A DNA stretch of 64,000 nt from Methanotrichaceae archaeon (GCA_016927425.1 JAFGMR010000007.1:1-64000); one strand, 5' to 3'; shown: positions 33,200 through 42,873, counted from the first letter of the stretch. Notes: generated from the sequence alone by a model not told the origin. Numbers and translations: made by a program.

Positions 33200-34945
33200 C
33201 TGGCCCGCCTGATCTCGGGGAACGAGGCGATAGCGAGGGGTGCCTACGAGGCCGGAGTCACGGTTGCAACGGGTTATCCCGGCACTCCCTCGACGGAGAT
33301 CCTCGAGAGCCTCTCCCGCCACAAGGACGAGGTCTACTGTGAATGGTCTCCGAACGAAAAGGTCGCCTTCGAGGTGGCGGCCGCAGCCTCGCTGGCCAAG
33401 GCCAGGTCCATCGTGACCATGAAGCACGTGGGCCTTAATGTGGCAGCCGACCCTTTGATGACTTTAAGCTATCTAGGCGTTGAAGGGGGCCTCGTCGCCT
33501 GCGTTGCAGACGACCCCGGGATGCACTCATCCCAGAATGAGCAAGACACCCGCCATTACGCGCGCCTTGCCAAGGTCCCCCTTTTCGAGCCCTCGGACAG
33601 CCAGGAAGCTCGGGATCTCATGCTCCTTGCTATGGAGATATCGGAGGAGTATAGGACGCCGGCCATCCTCCGGTCAACTACCAGGGTCAGCCATTCTCGA
33701 AGCCTGGTGGATCTAGGAGAGCGCAAGCCTGCGGGGCGAAGGATTGGCTTTGTGAAGAACCCCCCGCGCTATGTGCCGATCCCAGTCTGGGGTAGGGTTA
33801 TGCGGCGAGATGTCGAGGAGAGGATGGGCAGGCTCGTCAGGGCGGCCGAGGCCTCCTCTGCCAATTGGATGGAGTGGCGTGATCGATCGCTTGGTATCGT
33901 CACGTCCTCGATCGCCTATCAGTATGTGAGGGAGGTCTGGCCCGATGCATCGGTACTGAAGCTGGGCTTCTCCTATCCCTTCCCCGACTCCCTCTTTCTG
34001 GAGTTCGCATCCCAAGTCGATTCAGTGCTCGTGGTTGAGGAGCTCGACCCCATACTCGAGGAGCACGTGCGATCGCTCGGGATCGCCTGCCGAGGTGGGG
34101 ACGTGGTGCCAAAGGTTGGCGAGCTCTCGCCCGATCAGCTTCTTCTCGCCCGCATGAGGATGGAGGGCCGAAAGCCTGCGATGGACGCAGGTCAGATGGC
34201 GCTTCCGCCCCGTCCGGCAGTCCTCTGCCCCGGCTGCCCACATCGTGGCATCTTCTACGTGCTGGGTCAGCTGGATGTCGTCGTGACCGGTGATATCGGC
34301 TGCTATAGCCTGGGCGCCTTCAAGCCGCTGGACCGCATGGACACGATCCTCTGCATGGGCGCTGGGATCTCCATGGCGCAGGGGCTCGAGAAGGCTGGCG
34401 ATCCCCGAAAGGTAGTTGGAATCGTCGGAGACTCGACCTTCTTTCATTCAGGGATCACAGGCCTATTGGACATAGCTTACAATCGGGGGGGGTCCACCAT
34501 ATTGGTCCTCGATAACAGGACTACTGCAATGACTGGGCACCAGGAGAACCCCGGGACCGGTCGCACCCTCATGGGCGATGTCTCCGTGCCGATATCGATC
34601 GAGGCCATCGGCAGTGCCTGTGGGATCGAGCGGGTGCGAACCGTCGACCCCTACGACCTGGAGGCGGTCTCGGTTGCCGTACGGGAGGAGGTAGAGGCAT
34701 TCGCCCCATCGTTGATCGTTGCACGGGCGCCCTGTCCTCTAAAGGAGAGGCGGCGGCTGGGCGCGGTAAGGGTGGTGGACGAGGATGCTTGCAAGGGCTG
34801 TCGCATCTGCATAAGGCTTGCCTGCCCAGCGATCGAGTGGCTGGGCGAGACTGCAAGGATCAACCCCCTTCTATGCATGGGCTGCGGCCTCTGCCAGGGG
34901 ATCTGTCCGGCTGGAGCGATCGCACCGCAGGAGGTGGACTCATGA
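33200..34945 (+). CDS. iorA: indolepyruvate:ferredoxin oxidoreductase alpha subunit
   Basis: TPP enzyme that decarboxylates aryl pyruvates to aryl-CoA, reducing ferredoxin, or runs in reverse in methanogens to make aromatic amino acids from aryl acetates. Domain order: pyrimidine-binding domain (GNEAIARGAYEAG, GYPGTPSTEIL with catalytic Glu), TPP domain (CPGCPHRGIFY, GDIGCYSLG, GDSTFFHSGITGL), then two 4Fe-4S motifs (CKGCRICIRLACP, CMGCGLCQGICP). The conserved start reads through 33179-33215, but no ATG, GTG or TTG exists there; the nearest GTG (33374) would remove the catalytic Glu. I place the start at CTG 33200, preceded by a run of six G; ATT 33182 and ATC 33194 are alternatives. Confidence 0.87.
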   Translation: MARLISGNEAIARGAYEAGVTVATGYPGTPSTEILESLSRHKDEVYCEWSPNEKVAFEVAAAASLAKARSIVTMKHVGLNVAADPLMTLSYLGVEGGLVACVADDPGMHSSQNEQDTRHYARLAKVPLFEPSDSQEARDLMLLAMEISEEYRTPAILRSTTRVSHSRSLVDLGERKPAGRRIGFVKNPPRYVPIPVWGRVMRRDVEERMGRLVRAAEASSANWMEWRDRSLGIVTSSIAYQYVREVWPDASVLKLGFSYPFPDSLFLEFASQVDSVLVVEELDPILEEHVRSLGIACRGGDVVPKVGELSPDQLLLARMRMEGRKPAMDAGQMALPPRPAVLCPGCPHRGIFYVLGQLDVVVTGDIGCYSLGAFKPLDRMDTILCMGAGISMAQGLEKAGDPRKVVGIVGDSTFFHSGITGLLDIAYNRGGSTILVLDNRTTAMTGHQENPGTGRTLMGDVSVPISIEAIGSACGIERVRTVDPYDLEAVSVAVREEVEAFAPSLIVARAPCPLKERRRLGAVRVVDEDACKGCRICIRLACPAIEWLGETARINPLLCMGCGLCQGICPAGAIAPQEVDS

Positions 34946-35526
34946 GCTTGGAGGATGTCCAGAGCGTGGTGCTCGTGGGCGTAGGCGGCCAGGGGATCCT
35001 CCTTGCAAGCGAGGTCCTGGCCCAGGCTGCAGTCCTCTCGGGACACAGGGTGAAGACGAACGAGGTCCACGGCATGGCTCAGCGGGGGGGGTCTGTGGTG
35101 GCCCAGATCAGGTGGGGCCAAAAGGTCTATAGTCCTCTCGTCGCCTCCGGCACTGCCAGGGTTCTGGGATCCCTTGAGCAGATCGAGGCCTTGCGCTATG
35201 CACATTACCTCGCTCCAAACGGCCTTGCCGTCGTTAGCGCGCAAGCGATCATGCCCATGACGGTCTCCACCGGCGAGGCGATCTATCCAAAGGACGTCCC
35301 AGGCCTCCTGAAGCGATCCTTTTCCCGGCTGATCTACCTGGATGCAGCCCAGGCTGCCCTGGATCTGGGCGAGATCAGGGCAGCCAACATGGTGGTATTG
35401 GGGGCGGTCTCCACAGGACTGGATATCGCGATCGAGGACTGGAGGGATGCCATCGTCGCCTCGGTAAAGGAGAGGTTTGTGGAGATCAACTTGAGGGCAT
35501 TCGAGGCTGGAAGGAGCTTTTCATGA
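34942..35526 (+). CDS. iorB: indolepyruvate:ferredoxin oxidoreductase beta subunit
   Basis: 194 aa gamma-domain subunit partnering IorA: VVLVGVGGQGILLASEVLA, VKTNEVHGMAQRGGSVVAQIR and AALDLGEIRAANMVVLGA are the family blocks. ATG at 34942 overlaps the iorA stop (ATGA). The next gene overlaps its own stop in the same way, making a tight three-gene unit. Confidence 0.93.
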   Translation: MSLEDVQSVVLVGVGGQGILLASEVLAQAAVLSGHRVKTNEVHGMAQRGGSVVAQIRWGQKVYSPLVASGTARVLGSLEQIEALRYAHYLAPNGLAVVSAQAIMPMTVSTGEAIYPKDVPGLLKRSFSRLIYLDAAQAALDLGEIRAANMVVLGAVSTGLDIAIEDWRDAIVASVKERFVEINLRAFEAGRSFS

Positions 35527-36797
35527 GCGATAATGGGAACTATCATAACCGTGGAATCGAGACCGCGTCGAGGGAGGAGATCGCATCTCTGCAGTCTAGA
35601 CGGCTGAAGAAAATTGTAAAGCACGTCTACGAATCGAATCCAATCTACAGAAGGCTGTTCGATGGGCACGGCGTAAGGCCTGAGGATATCCAGAGCGTTG
35701 AGGACGTCCGCAAGCTTCCCCTGATGAACAAGGAGCTGCTTCGAGAGAGCTATCCATTGGGCCTCTGCTGCGTCGCCCGCGATGAGGTCAGGGAGATGCA
35801 TATGTCGAGCGGCTCGACCGGCACTCCGGTGATCATGCCCTACACCGATGCCGACCTCGATCAATGGGCGGAGTGCATGGCACGATGCTACCGCATGGCC
35901 GGCAGCAAGACGGGCGACGCAGTCCAGATCACGCCCCTCTTCGGCCTCTTCAACGGCGGCTTTGGAATGTATCACGGGGCAAGGGCCGCAGAATTGTTCA
36001 TCATCCCCGCGGGACCCGGAAATACAGCAAGGCAGATACAACTTGCGAGAGACTTGAAGACCCGCATCTTCACAGGGGTTGTTAGCTATGGCATCAGGCT
36101 GATGGAGGTACTCCAGGAGACCGGCCAGGATCTCCCCGACCTGGAAGCGGGGATCTTCGGAGCCGAGGTCTTCTCCGACTCCATGAAGTCGAAGATCTCT
36201 CAGGGCCTCGGTGCGGAGGTATTCGATATCTACGGCATGACGGAGACCGGCGGCGTTGGAACGCTTGGAATGGACTGTCCTGCCCACGATGGTCTCCATG
36301 TTTGGGAGGACCATTACATCGTCGAGATACTCGATCCCTTGACCCATGAGCCACTTGAGGACGGGGAGGCTGGAGAGCTTGTGGTGACGGCTCTTACGAG
36401 GGAGGCCCTCCCTGTGATTCGCTTTCGCACGGCGGATCTTACATGCATCATCTCGCGGGATAGATGCGATTGCGGGCGCACCCATCTGAGGATTGCTCCC
36501 ATCACCGGCAGGCTCGACGACATGCTGATATTGAAGGGCGTCAACTTCTTCCCAAAACAGATCGAGCAGACGCTGATGAAGATCCCGGGCGCGGGCTCAA
36601 ACTACCAGATCATCATCGAGGAGTCGGATGGCATAAAAGAGGTCCGCGTCAATGTGGAGGCGGAGGATCATGTCACTAGCTCCGTTGTGGCGAGGGCCTT
36701 GAAGGATTCGCTCGGATTTCGTCCAAAGGCGTTCGTCTATCCATTGGGCGATCTGCCACGTCAGGACGGAAAGGCCAAGCGCGTCTTCTACAGGTAG
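35523..36797 (+). CDS. phenylacetate-CoA ligase family enzyme
   Basis: 424 aa PaaK-type AMP-forming acyl-CoA ligase: P-loop MSSGSTGTPVI (about 95-105), FDIYGMTETGG (about 237), RFRTADLTCI and GRLDDMLILKGVNFFP, C-terminal lysine GKAKRV. Two CxCG-like cysteines (RCDCGRTH) are conserved in this branch. Coupled to iorAB, it would activate aryl acetates so that IorAB can carboxylate them to aryl pyruvates, a salvage route documented in methanogens, or run the reverse with ATP gain. Direction is inferred. Confidence 0.9.
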   Translation: MSDNGNYHNRGIETASREEIASLQSRRLKKIVKHVYESNPIYRRLFDGHGVRPEDIQSVEDVRKLPLMNKELLRESYPLGLCCVARDEVREMHMSSGSTGTPVIMPYTDADLDQWAECMARCYRMAGSKTGDAVQITPLFGLFNGGFGMYHGARAAELFIIPAGPGNTARQIQLARDLKTRIFTGVVSYGIRLMEVLQETGQDLPDLEAGIFGAEVFSDSMKSKISQGLGAEVFDIYGMTETGGVGTLGMDCPAHDGLHVWEDHYIVEILDPLTHEPLEDGEAGELVVTALTREALPVIRFRTADLTCIISRDRCDCGRTHLRIAPITGRLDDMLILKGVNFFPKQIEQTLMKIPGAGSNYQIIIEESDGIKEVRVNVEAEDHVTSSVVARALKDSLGFRPKAFVYPLGDLPRQDGKAKRVFYR

Positions 36798-36822
36798 GTG
36801 GGCTTTCATCTTAGAAAGTGAT

Positions 36823-36844
36823 ACCCGGCAGCTTGCTGCTGGGT
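36823..36844. repeat. dispersed hairpin repeat, copy 3
   Basis: ACCCGGCAG / CTGCTGGGT around CTTG; the differences from copy 1 leave the stem paired (one G-T wobble). It is followed by GCACCG and GTTTGAC as copy 1 is. Lies between convergent genes, so could also serve as a two-way terminator. Confidence 0.65.
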
Positions 36845-36873
36845 GCACCGTCATTGTTTGACTAAATCTCACC

Positions 36874-39800
36874 TCACTCGTATGCGGTCCTTTCGCAGTC
36901 AAACCTATCGAGAGCCGACCGGAGCGCTTCAAGCCTCACGGGCTTGCTGATGTAGTCGTCCATCCCAGCATTGAGGCATCTCTCGCGGTCCCCCTGGAGC
37001 GCATGGGCGGTCATGGCGACTATCCAAGGTTGTCTAGCCCCCGACAGCCGTATCAGCCTTGTGGCCTCAAGGCCATCGATCTCCGGCATCTGCACGTCCA
37101 TCAGCACGAGGTCATAGCTACTTTTCTCCATGGCGAGGAGCGCCTTTCGGCCGTTGGATGCCACTTCCGCTTGAATCCCAAGCTTCTGGAGCATCTTGAG
37201 GGCGACCGTCCTGTTGACCGGGTTGTCCTCGACTAGAAGCACCCGCGCATTCCAGGTCGTTCGAGGATTGACAGGCTTATCCTCGTTCGACCTCTCGATA
37301 TCGACCTCGCCCAAGATCTCCATGAGCACATGGTGCAGCTGGCTGGGTTTCACCGGCCGGTTCAGCCATGCGCTGAACTTCTCTCCGCCGGAGTTGGGAC
37401 TTCCAAGATGACTTATCACGATCCGGGGGAGATCCGGCTGGCAGAGCTGCAGTCGGCCTGCCTCCTGTAGGCCCTCTTCGTCCATCAGCGCGAAGTCAAA
37501 CGGCGCCTCCAATAAGTCGTCCTTACCAACCTCGGGGAGGGCAACGGCGACCATCCCCCATCTCAACAGAAGAGAGCATATGACATCCCTCGTTGCGCCT
37601 CCCTTCATCGCAATCAGCACACGCCTTCCCTCGAGGGGCTCGACATTTAGGGGCTCGGGCTCCGGTCCTGCCTCGGCCATTATCGTGAAGTGGAATGTGC
37701 TTCCCCTGCCTGGCATGCTCTCTACCCGGATCCCTCCGCCCATCATCTCAGCCAGGCGCTTGCTAATGACCAGGCCGAGGCCAGTTCCCCCGTATCGGCG
37801 CGTCGTGGAGGAGTCAAGCTGGGAGAAGGGCTGGAAGAGGCGGGATTGCTCGTACTCGGGGATTCCGATTCCCGTGTCGCGTATCGAGAAGTGGATCTGC
37901 AAGCCTTCGGACGCGCCCTTCGAGTCCACAGTTACGACGACCTCTCCCCTCTCGGTGAACTTGACTGCGTTGCTCAGGAGGTTTGCCAGTATCTGGCCCA
38001 GCCTGTGGGAATCGCCGATCAACGCCAAGGGACAAGACCGGTCGATATGGAATGCCAGGTCGAGCCCCTTCTTCGCCGCTTGGAGGGCAACTTGATCCAG
38101 TGAGTCTTCGATCGCCTTCTCCAGGGAGAAGGGCGCCCTCTCAAGCTGCAGCTTATTCTCATCTATCCGTGAGAAGTCCAGGATCTCGTTGATTATGGCG
38201 AGAAGAGAGTCCCCGCTGTTGTGAATGGTGTCGACAAACTCCCTCTGCTCTTGTGTGATCTCGGATCCCAAAAGCAGGCTTGCCATGCCGATGATGGCGT
38301 TGAGCGGAGTGCGTATCTCGTGGCTCATGTTGGCAAGGAACTCCGATTTTGCCCTGTTGGCCTCTTCAGCTACCTGTTTGGCGGCCCGCAGTTCCTCTTC
38401 GCTCCTCTTTCTCTGTGTCACATCCTGCGTCAGCAGGAGGATGCCCTCAACTTCGCCGTCCGAGCCTATCGCCGGGGCGAGGCTCGCATCCCAGTAGGTT
38501 GCCTCCAGGTCGCCATCCCTTCTCAGCATCAGTGGAAGATCGTGGAAGGTCAACGTCTCGCCTAAGTCGCGCACCCGGCGAAACAGCCTCTCCAGTTGCT
38601 CCTGGCTTCCTGGCACAAAGTCGAAGCAGCACATGTTCAGAGCTTCTTCCGGAGTGTACGGAGAATATCTCCGGATGAACTCTGCATAGGGCTCGTTATG
38701 CTTTCTCAAGACGAACTCCCTGTCCAGGAATGCCACATCAGCAGGCATATTGCTGACTATCGTCTCGTTTAGCTGCTTCTCGCTTCTAAGGAGCTCCTCT
38801 GCCCTCTTTCGCTCTGTGATGTCCTGAGCGATCTCGAGCCTTACGAGGCGACCGTCGGGCCAGGAGATCGCCCTGTCCTTGATATAGAACCATCTGCCCG
38901 TGCGAGTGTTTAAAGACTCCCAGGTGATCCCCTGCATGATGCTGCCGTCTTTGCCGATCAATTGATCTTTGTTGCAGAAGGGGCATGGACCATCGAATCC
39001 CGACTGGATCGTCTGCCAGCATATGCACCCCGTGGCATCTCTGCCGAGGAGATCCGAAATATATCTGTTGGCAAAGAGGATCTCGTAGGAGTCCATATCT
39101 GCCACATATACCGCGGCATCCAGCGATGAGAGGACGGCCAAGAGGCGGTCGTGGGACTCTGAGAGTGCTTCTTCCGCCTGTTTCTGCTCAGAGATATCCT
39201 CGACAATCCCTTGGATGCCGACGATACCATCCTCGGAGTCTCGAATGGGCGTGAGGTGCAACTTGAGCTGGAGGCGCTTTCCCCATATCGAGGTGTAGGG
39301 ATGTTCGCCGGTGCTCTTCCCATCGATCAGGCATCTCTTGAAGCTCTCGGAGATGCCGGCCTCCACGAGCTGGGGGTGCTTCAATAGGTTGATCTCCTTT
39401 GTCGCCTCTGTCGATGGCGAGCCCATAAGATCCAGAAGGGCTTGGTTGGCCTCGAGTATCCTTCCGTCCCGGTCGGCTGTGATTATCCCGACAGGCGAGT
39501 TCTCGAAGAGCTGGCGGAACCTCTCCTCGCTCGCCCTCATGGCCTCCTCTGCCTCCTTTCGCCCGGTAATGTCCATATGGACTCCAACGAGACGGATAGG
39601 AAGGCCATGGGCGTCTCGTTCTATGACCTTTCCGCGTCCAAGGATCCATCTGTAGCCTCCATCCTTGGTCATGAGGCGAAACTCCTCCTCGTATCCGCAG
39701 TCGCCCCTTTGGATATGCTCCTCGATCCGCCTGATGGCCTCATCCCGGTCCTGGGGGTGGAGCAAACCTACCCAGGTCTCGTATGTGGCGGGCATCTCGC

Positions 39801-41361
39801 CCGGCTCGTAGCCGAGCATAGTGTAGTAGCGCGGTCCGAAGTAGGCCTTCCCCGTGGTGATGTCCCAGTCCCACAGCCCTTCATTGGCAGCCTCGAGCGA
39901 TAATCGAAGCCGCTCCTCGCTCTGCCGCAAGGCATCTTGAGCCTCCTTGCCCTCGGTGATATCTGCAAGGAAGTTCAGCGTGGCAGGCTTGCCGTCCCAG
40001 GCTATGGGAACGGCTTTTATCTCCACCCACTTCACAAGTCCATCGCGCCTGATAATCCGGAAGGGATAGCTGGAAGGCGGGCTTTTGCCGCCTTGTCTCT
40101 GGGTATGGCGCTCGCTGACCAGCAACCTGTCATCGGGATGGATGAAATCGGTGAAAGGATGGGATAGAAGGTCCTCCTGGCTCTGGCCTGTGAGATTTGC
40201 AGCCGTGGGATTTGAATACTTCAGTATGCCGTCTTGGGCAACGACGATTGCCTCCAGGGAGTTGTTCACAATGAGACGATAGTTCTCCTCCGATCTCTTG
40301 AGCTCGCCTTCCACCCTGATCCGCTCTTCATTCTCCCCTCGCAGATTGGAGTTGGCTTTTCTCAGCTCGGCGGTCCTTTTCGCAACCTTTGCTTCGAGAT
40401 ACCTCTCCTGCCTCCTGAGATCCTCTTCCCTTCGCTTTTGCTCTGTGACGTCCTCCACCGTGCAGATGATGCCCCGGAGTTTGCCCTCCTCCGTCAGGGG
40501 GATAAGCCAGCCCGATTGCAAGCTCTCCCTCCCTGATGGGGTTACGACCAAGATCGCATCATAGAGCACTGGCTTCTTAGTCTCCTTGGCTTTGAGATAA
40601 AGGGGCTCGAACTGACTCATAGTCTTCTGGAAGCAGTCGGGAATTCGAGAGCCTATGATCTGCTCTCGGGAAATGCCTGCGATCCTCTCCATTTCGCAAT
40701 TGGCATAGAGTATCTGGTCTCCCGCGTCCGCCACCCAGATGCCCGTGATCATCGCATCAAGTATCTCGTTTTGAAGGGTACTTGCCCGGCGGCCAACCTC
40801 CTTTATGCGGCGCAAGATGGTGAGGGGATGATGGAGATCTTCAGGGGGATGATGGTGGGGGTTTGACATAATCTCTCCATCGACCATGACGAATGGGTGG
40901 GCTGAGAGGAGCGCCATCCAGGCGAATGGTGGAAGGGCTCTTGAATCGTATTCGCAGAGGACCTGGCAGCGGCTGCCCTGTATGAAGCGGTCGATCACGC
41001 GCTCGTACTCCATCATCTGGTCGGGCTGGGCAGCCTCGAACAGCCATCTCATATCAGCTGCCACCCTCAGGAGGCTGCATCCATCTTCCAGGGCTCGAGC
41101 GACCTGTTCTTCCAAGAGCCCTGTCATCCCCTCGGGCGTAAACGCACCCTCGATGAGGCAGGGATTCTCGGATATGGTCGATATCCCGTCGGAGGGCAAT
41201 TCTCCCGTCGTCGGTCCCAGGAAGAGCGATCTTCCTCCTTTATGTCCCCCTCGGAGGAGAAAGGACCTAGTCGAGGAGAGCCACTCCTCTTCACCGTCGT
41301 AGAATAGGCAGATATGGCCTTCAGCTTGATCGCCCAGATCATCAGACAAGCTCGAACTCAT
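36874..41361 (-). CDS. MEDS-multi-PAS hybrid histidine kinase with receiver domains
   Basis: 1495 aa cytosolic sensor. N-terminal MEDS domain (about 10-175: HICLFYDGEEEW, MMEYERVIDRFI), then six PAS units (about 195-985; several with PAC tails such as WKWVEIKA-like and RWILGRGKVIERDAHGLP). HisKA has FLANMSHEIRTPLNAIIG (about 1010), HATPase has LLSNAVKFTERG and DTGIGIPEYEQSRLF, GGTGLGLVISKRL. Then a degenerate receiver (RVLIAMKGG, no phospho-Asp) and a complete one (VLLVEDNPVNR, LVLMDVQMPEIDGLEA). No TM segment, no output domain; signal unknown. Probably a redox or small-molecule sensor by its MEDS and PAS content. Confidence 0.92.
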   Translation of the reverse strand: MSSSLSDDLGDQAEGHICLFYDGEEEWLSSTRSFLLRGGHKGGRSLFLGPTTGELPSDGISTISENPCLIEGAFTPEGMTGLLEEQVARALEDGCSLLRVAADMRWLFEAAQPDQMMEYERVIDRFIQGSRCQVLCEYDSRALPPFAWMALLSAHPFVMVDGEIMSNPHHHPPEDLHHPLTILRRIKEVGRRASTLQNEILDAMITGIWVADAGDQILYANCEMERIAGISREQIIGSRIPDCFQKTMSQFEPLYLKAKETKKPVLYDAILVVTPSGRESLQSGWLIPLTEEGKLRGIICTVEDVTEQKRREEDLRRQERYLEAKVAKRTAELRKANSNLRGENEERIRVEGELKRSEENYRLIVNNSLEAIVVAQDGILKYSNPTAANLTGQSQEDLLSHPFTDFIHPDDRLLVSERHTQRQGGKSPPSSYPFRIIRRDGLVKWVEIKAVPIAWDGKPATLNFLADITEGKEAQDALRQSEERLRLSLEAANEGLWDWDITTGKAYFGPRYYTMLGYEPGEMPATYETWVGLLHPQDRDEAIRRIEEHIQRGDCGYEEEFRLMTKDGGYRWILGRGKVIERDAHGLPIRLVGVHMDITGRKEAEEAMRASEERFRQLFENSPVGIITADRDGRILEANQALLDLMGSPSTEATKEINLLKHPQLVEAGISESFKRCLIDGKSTGEHPYTSIWGKRLQLKLHLTPIRDSEDGIVGIQGIVEDISEQKQAEEALSESHDRLLAVLSSLDAAVYVADMDSYEILFANRYISDLLGRDATGCICWQTIQSGFDGPCPFCNKDQLIGKDGSIMQGITWESLNTRTGRWFYIKDRAISWPDGRLVRLEIAQDITERKRAEELLRSEKQLNETIVSNMPADVAFLDREFVLRKHNEPYAEFIRRYSPYTPEEALNMCCFDFVPGSQEQLERLFRRVRDLGETLTFHDLPLMLRRDGDLEATYWDASLAPAIGSDGEVEGILLLTQDVTQRKRSEEELRAAKQVAEEANRAKSEFLANMSHEIRTPLNAIIGMASLLLGSEITQEQREFVDTIHNSGDSLLAIINEILDFSRIDENKLQLERAPFSLEKAIEDSLDQVALQAAKKGLDLAFHIDRSCPLALIGDSHRLGQILANLLSNAVKFTERGEVVVTVDSKGASEGLQIHFSIRDTGIGIPEYEQSRLFQPFSQLDSSTTRRYGGTGLGLVISKRLAEMMGGGIRVESMPGRGSTFHFTIMAEAGPEPEPLNVEPLEGRRVLIAMKGGATRDVICSLLLRWGMVAVALPEVGKDDLLEAPFDFALMDEEGLQEAGRLQLCQPDLPRIVISHLGSPNSGGEKFSAWLNRPVKPSQLHHVLMEILGEVDIERSNEDKPVNPRTTWNARVLLVEDNPVNRTVALKMLQKLGIQAEVASNGRKALLAMEKSSYDLVLMDVQMPEIDGLEATRLIRLSGARQPWIVAMTAHALQGDRERCLNAGMDDYISKPVRLEALRSALDRFDCERTAYE

Positions 41362-41501
41362 GCCGCGTACACCCTAATCATCCTCTTACAATCATTTATG
41401 TTTTTTTCAATAAGTAATTATCCATTACGGCTGGTGTCCGAGGGGAATCGATTTGTCAGGAGGGTGGCGTTGTTGAGATGGCATGGCCTCTTGCGGCCAT
41501 A

Positions 41502-41804
41502 TCATGGAACCGCATCGGATCGCTTCTGAGAGGCCGCCCGCAGATAGCTTCCCAGGATGCAGAAGTCGTCCTCTCGTCCCACCTGCTCGAACTGCTGGCA
41601 GGGCGTCTGCTCGTAGCAGGGAAGGTGGTGGATCGAGCAATTCGCGACCTCCCCCGAGAATGCCAGGTAGGGGCAGATCTTCCCCGCCGGCTTATGGATC
41701 AGTGGCTTTGAGGGGTCAGACCTCCCGTCCGCCTGGATCGCGGCAGGATCGATTATGGCCACGTCCAGATATGTGCAGCATCCGCCGCACCTCATGCAGA
41801 TCAT
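41502..41804 (-). CDS. YkgJ-type cysteine cluster protein
   Basis: About 100 aa with the family pattern CMRCGGCCTYL at the N-terminus, then CPYL, CSIHHLPCYEQTPCQQF. Eight or nine cysteines bind zinc or iron-sulfur; function unknown. Start at the ATG ending at 41804, right behind GGGAGG; an upstream TTG (41861) overlaps the divergent promoter. Diverges from the Toprim-like gene. Confidence 0.82.
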   Translation of the reverse strand: MICMRCGGCCTYLDVAIIDPAAIQADGRSDPSKPLIHKPAGKICPYLAFSGEVANCSIHHLPCYEQTPCQQFEQVGREDDFCILGSYLRAASQKRSDAVP

Positions 41805-41887
41805 AACCTCCCTCTGGGAGGTCTGCCGGAAAAACCTTGGCCAGGGGTTTATATGGGGCAAGCGTCATTCAGAATGGAGGCTCGGTG

Positions 41888-42652
41888 GTGGAAGTGGCCT
41901 TTGTGGAGAGCGAGGTTGACCGCACCAAGTGTCGATGGGTTGCTGGGATTCTGCGTGAGTGGGGGCGGCCGAGGGCGACCTTGAGGGCTCTCTATTATTA
42001 CGCCCTCTCCCGGAAGGGGGAGGATTATCCCATATGCGGCGGATTTGTAGGAGAGATCCGCATACTGAGACAGTTTCATCCAAACGACGGCCCCAAGCTC
42101 GCGAAGTGGGCGGCACGGGCGAGGGATCTTGGGTACATCGGCCGCGATGCGATAGCTGGGCCTGCACCGGTCGTCTTGGTACCACCCGGCAAGAAGACGA
42201 ATATCGAGGTCTGGACCGATAGCTCAGATCTTGCTCCATCATTCTGGCCTGCCTGCCTGGAGTTGGGGGCGGTCCTCGTCGCCCTTGACGGTCAGCCCAT
42301 CGAAGACGACCTGGTCGAGCTCTCCATGCGGTCGCCCTCCCTGATCCTCACCCTAACTGACATGAGCCCCCCGGGGCTTGCCTTCTCCAGGGACCTAAAG
42401 TCGAGGCTAGGGGATCCAGGCTATGAGGTCCGGCAAATCGGCCTCCTGCCGGAGCAAGTTGTGGAGATGGATCTGCCTCTCGTCGCGATCGTTGAGAATG
42501 CAGAACGTTGGTACGAGGATCTTCTCAAACGCCATCGCTTGCCCTCCGGTGTAATGGCCGAGCTCGACTGCCTGGAGCTCTATCATCCTTCCGGAATTGC
42601 AGGCTTCGTCAAAGAAGAGCTTGCAAAGCATTGCCGCCAGCGCATTCGATAG
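41888..42652 (+). CDS. Toprim-like protein related to Spo11/TopoVI A architecture
   Basis: About 255 aa, not confidently named. The N-terminal half reads like the winged part of small Topo VI A relatives (RATLRALYYYALSRKGEDYP, GPKLAKWAARARDLGYIGRDAI), the C-terminal half like a Toprim (SLILTLTDMSPPGLAFSRDLKSRL then VRQIGLLPEQVVEMDLPLV). The Toprim acidic residues are reduced to D-M-S-P-P, so cleavage activity is doubtful. Start: GTG at 41888, with GGAGG seven bases upstream, is better than GTG 41885. Family assignment is my pattern reading, not certain. Confidence 0.55.
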   Translation: MEVAFVESEVDRTKCRWVAGILREWGRPRATLRALYYYALSRKGEDYPICGGFVGEIRILRQFHPNDGPKLAKWAARARDLGYIGRDAIAGPAPVVLVPPGKKTNIEVWTDSSDLAPSFWPACLELGAVLVALDGQPIEDDLVELSMRSPSLILTLTDMSPPGLAFSRDLKSRLGDPGYEVRQIGLLPEQVVEMDLPLVAIVENAERWYEDLLKRHRLPSGVMAELDCLELYHPSGIAGFVKEELAKHCRQRIR

Positions 42653-42725
42653 GATTGCCCTTAGCTATCCGAGATGGGCGAATAGGGGGCGAGGGGCGAA
42701 TCTTTCAATCCTGAGTTACCCATTG

Positions 42726-42792
42726 ATTAGGCATAAGTGGGGACAAATAGGGCGATTGATGCTCACTATAGCGGATAACTCATATGCCTAAT
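42726..42792. repeat. 67-bp inverted-repeat element
   Basis: ATTAGGCATA (42726-42735) and its exact reverse complement TATGCCTAAT (42783-42792) bound a 47-bp interior, between convergent genes. The flanks also carry GAGTTAC and ATAACTC. Another partial copy (GTGCCTAAAT) follows. Could be a small MITE or a paired terminator. Confidence 0.4.
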
Positions 42793-42873
42793 TTGGCACA
42801 ACAGCTCCCTTATGCTCCGGCTCTATGTGCCTAAATGCGAGGTGTGGTAGTGGGGGGGTCAGGTTCCATCCCT

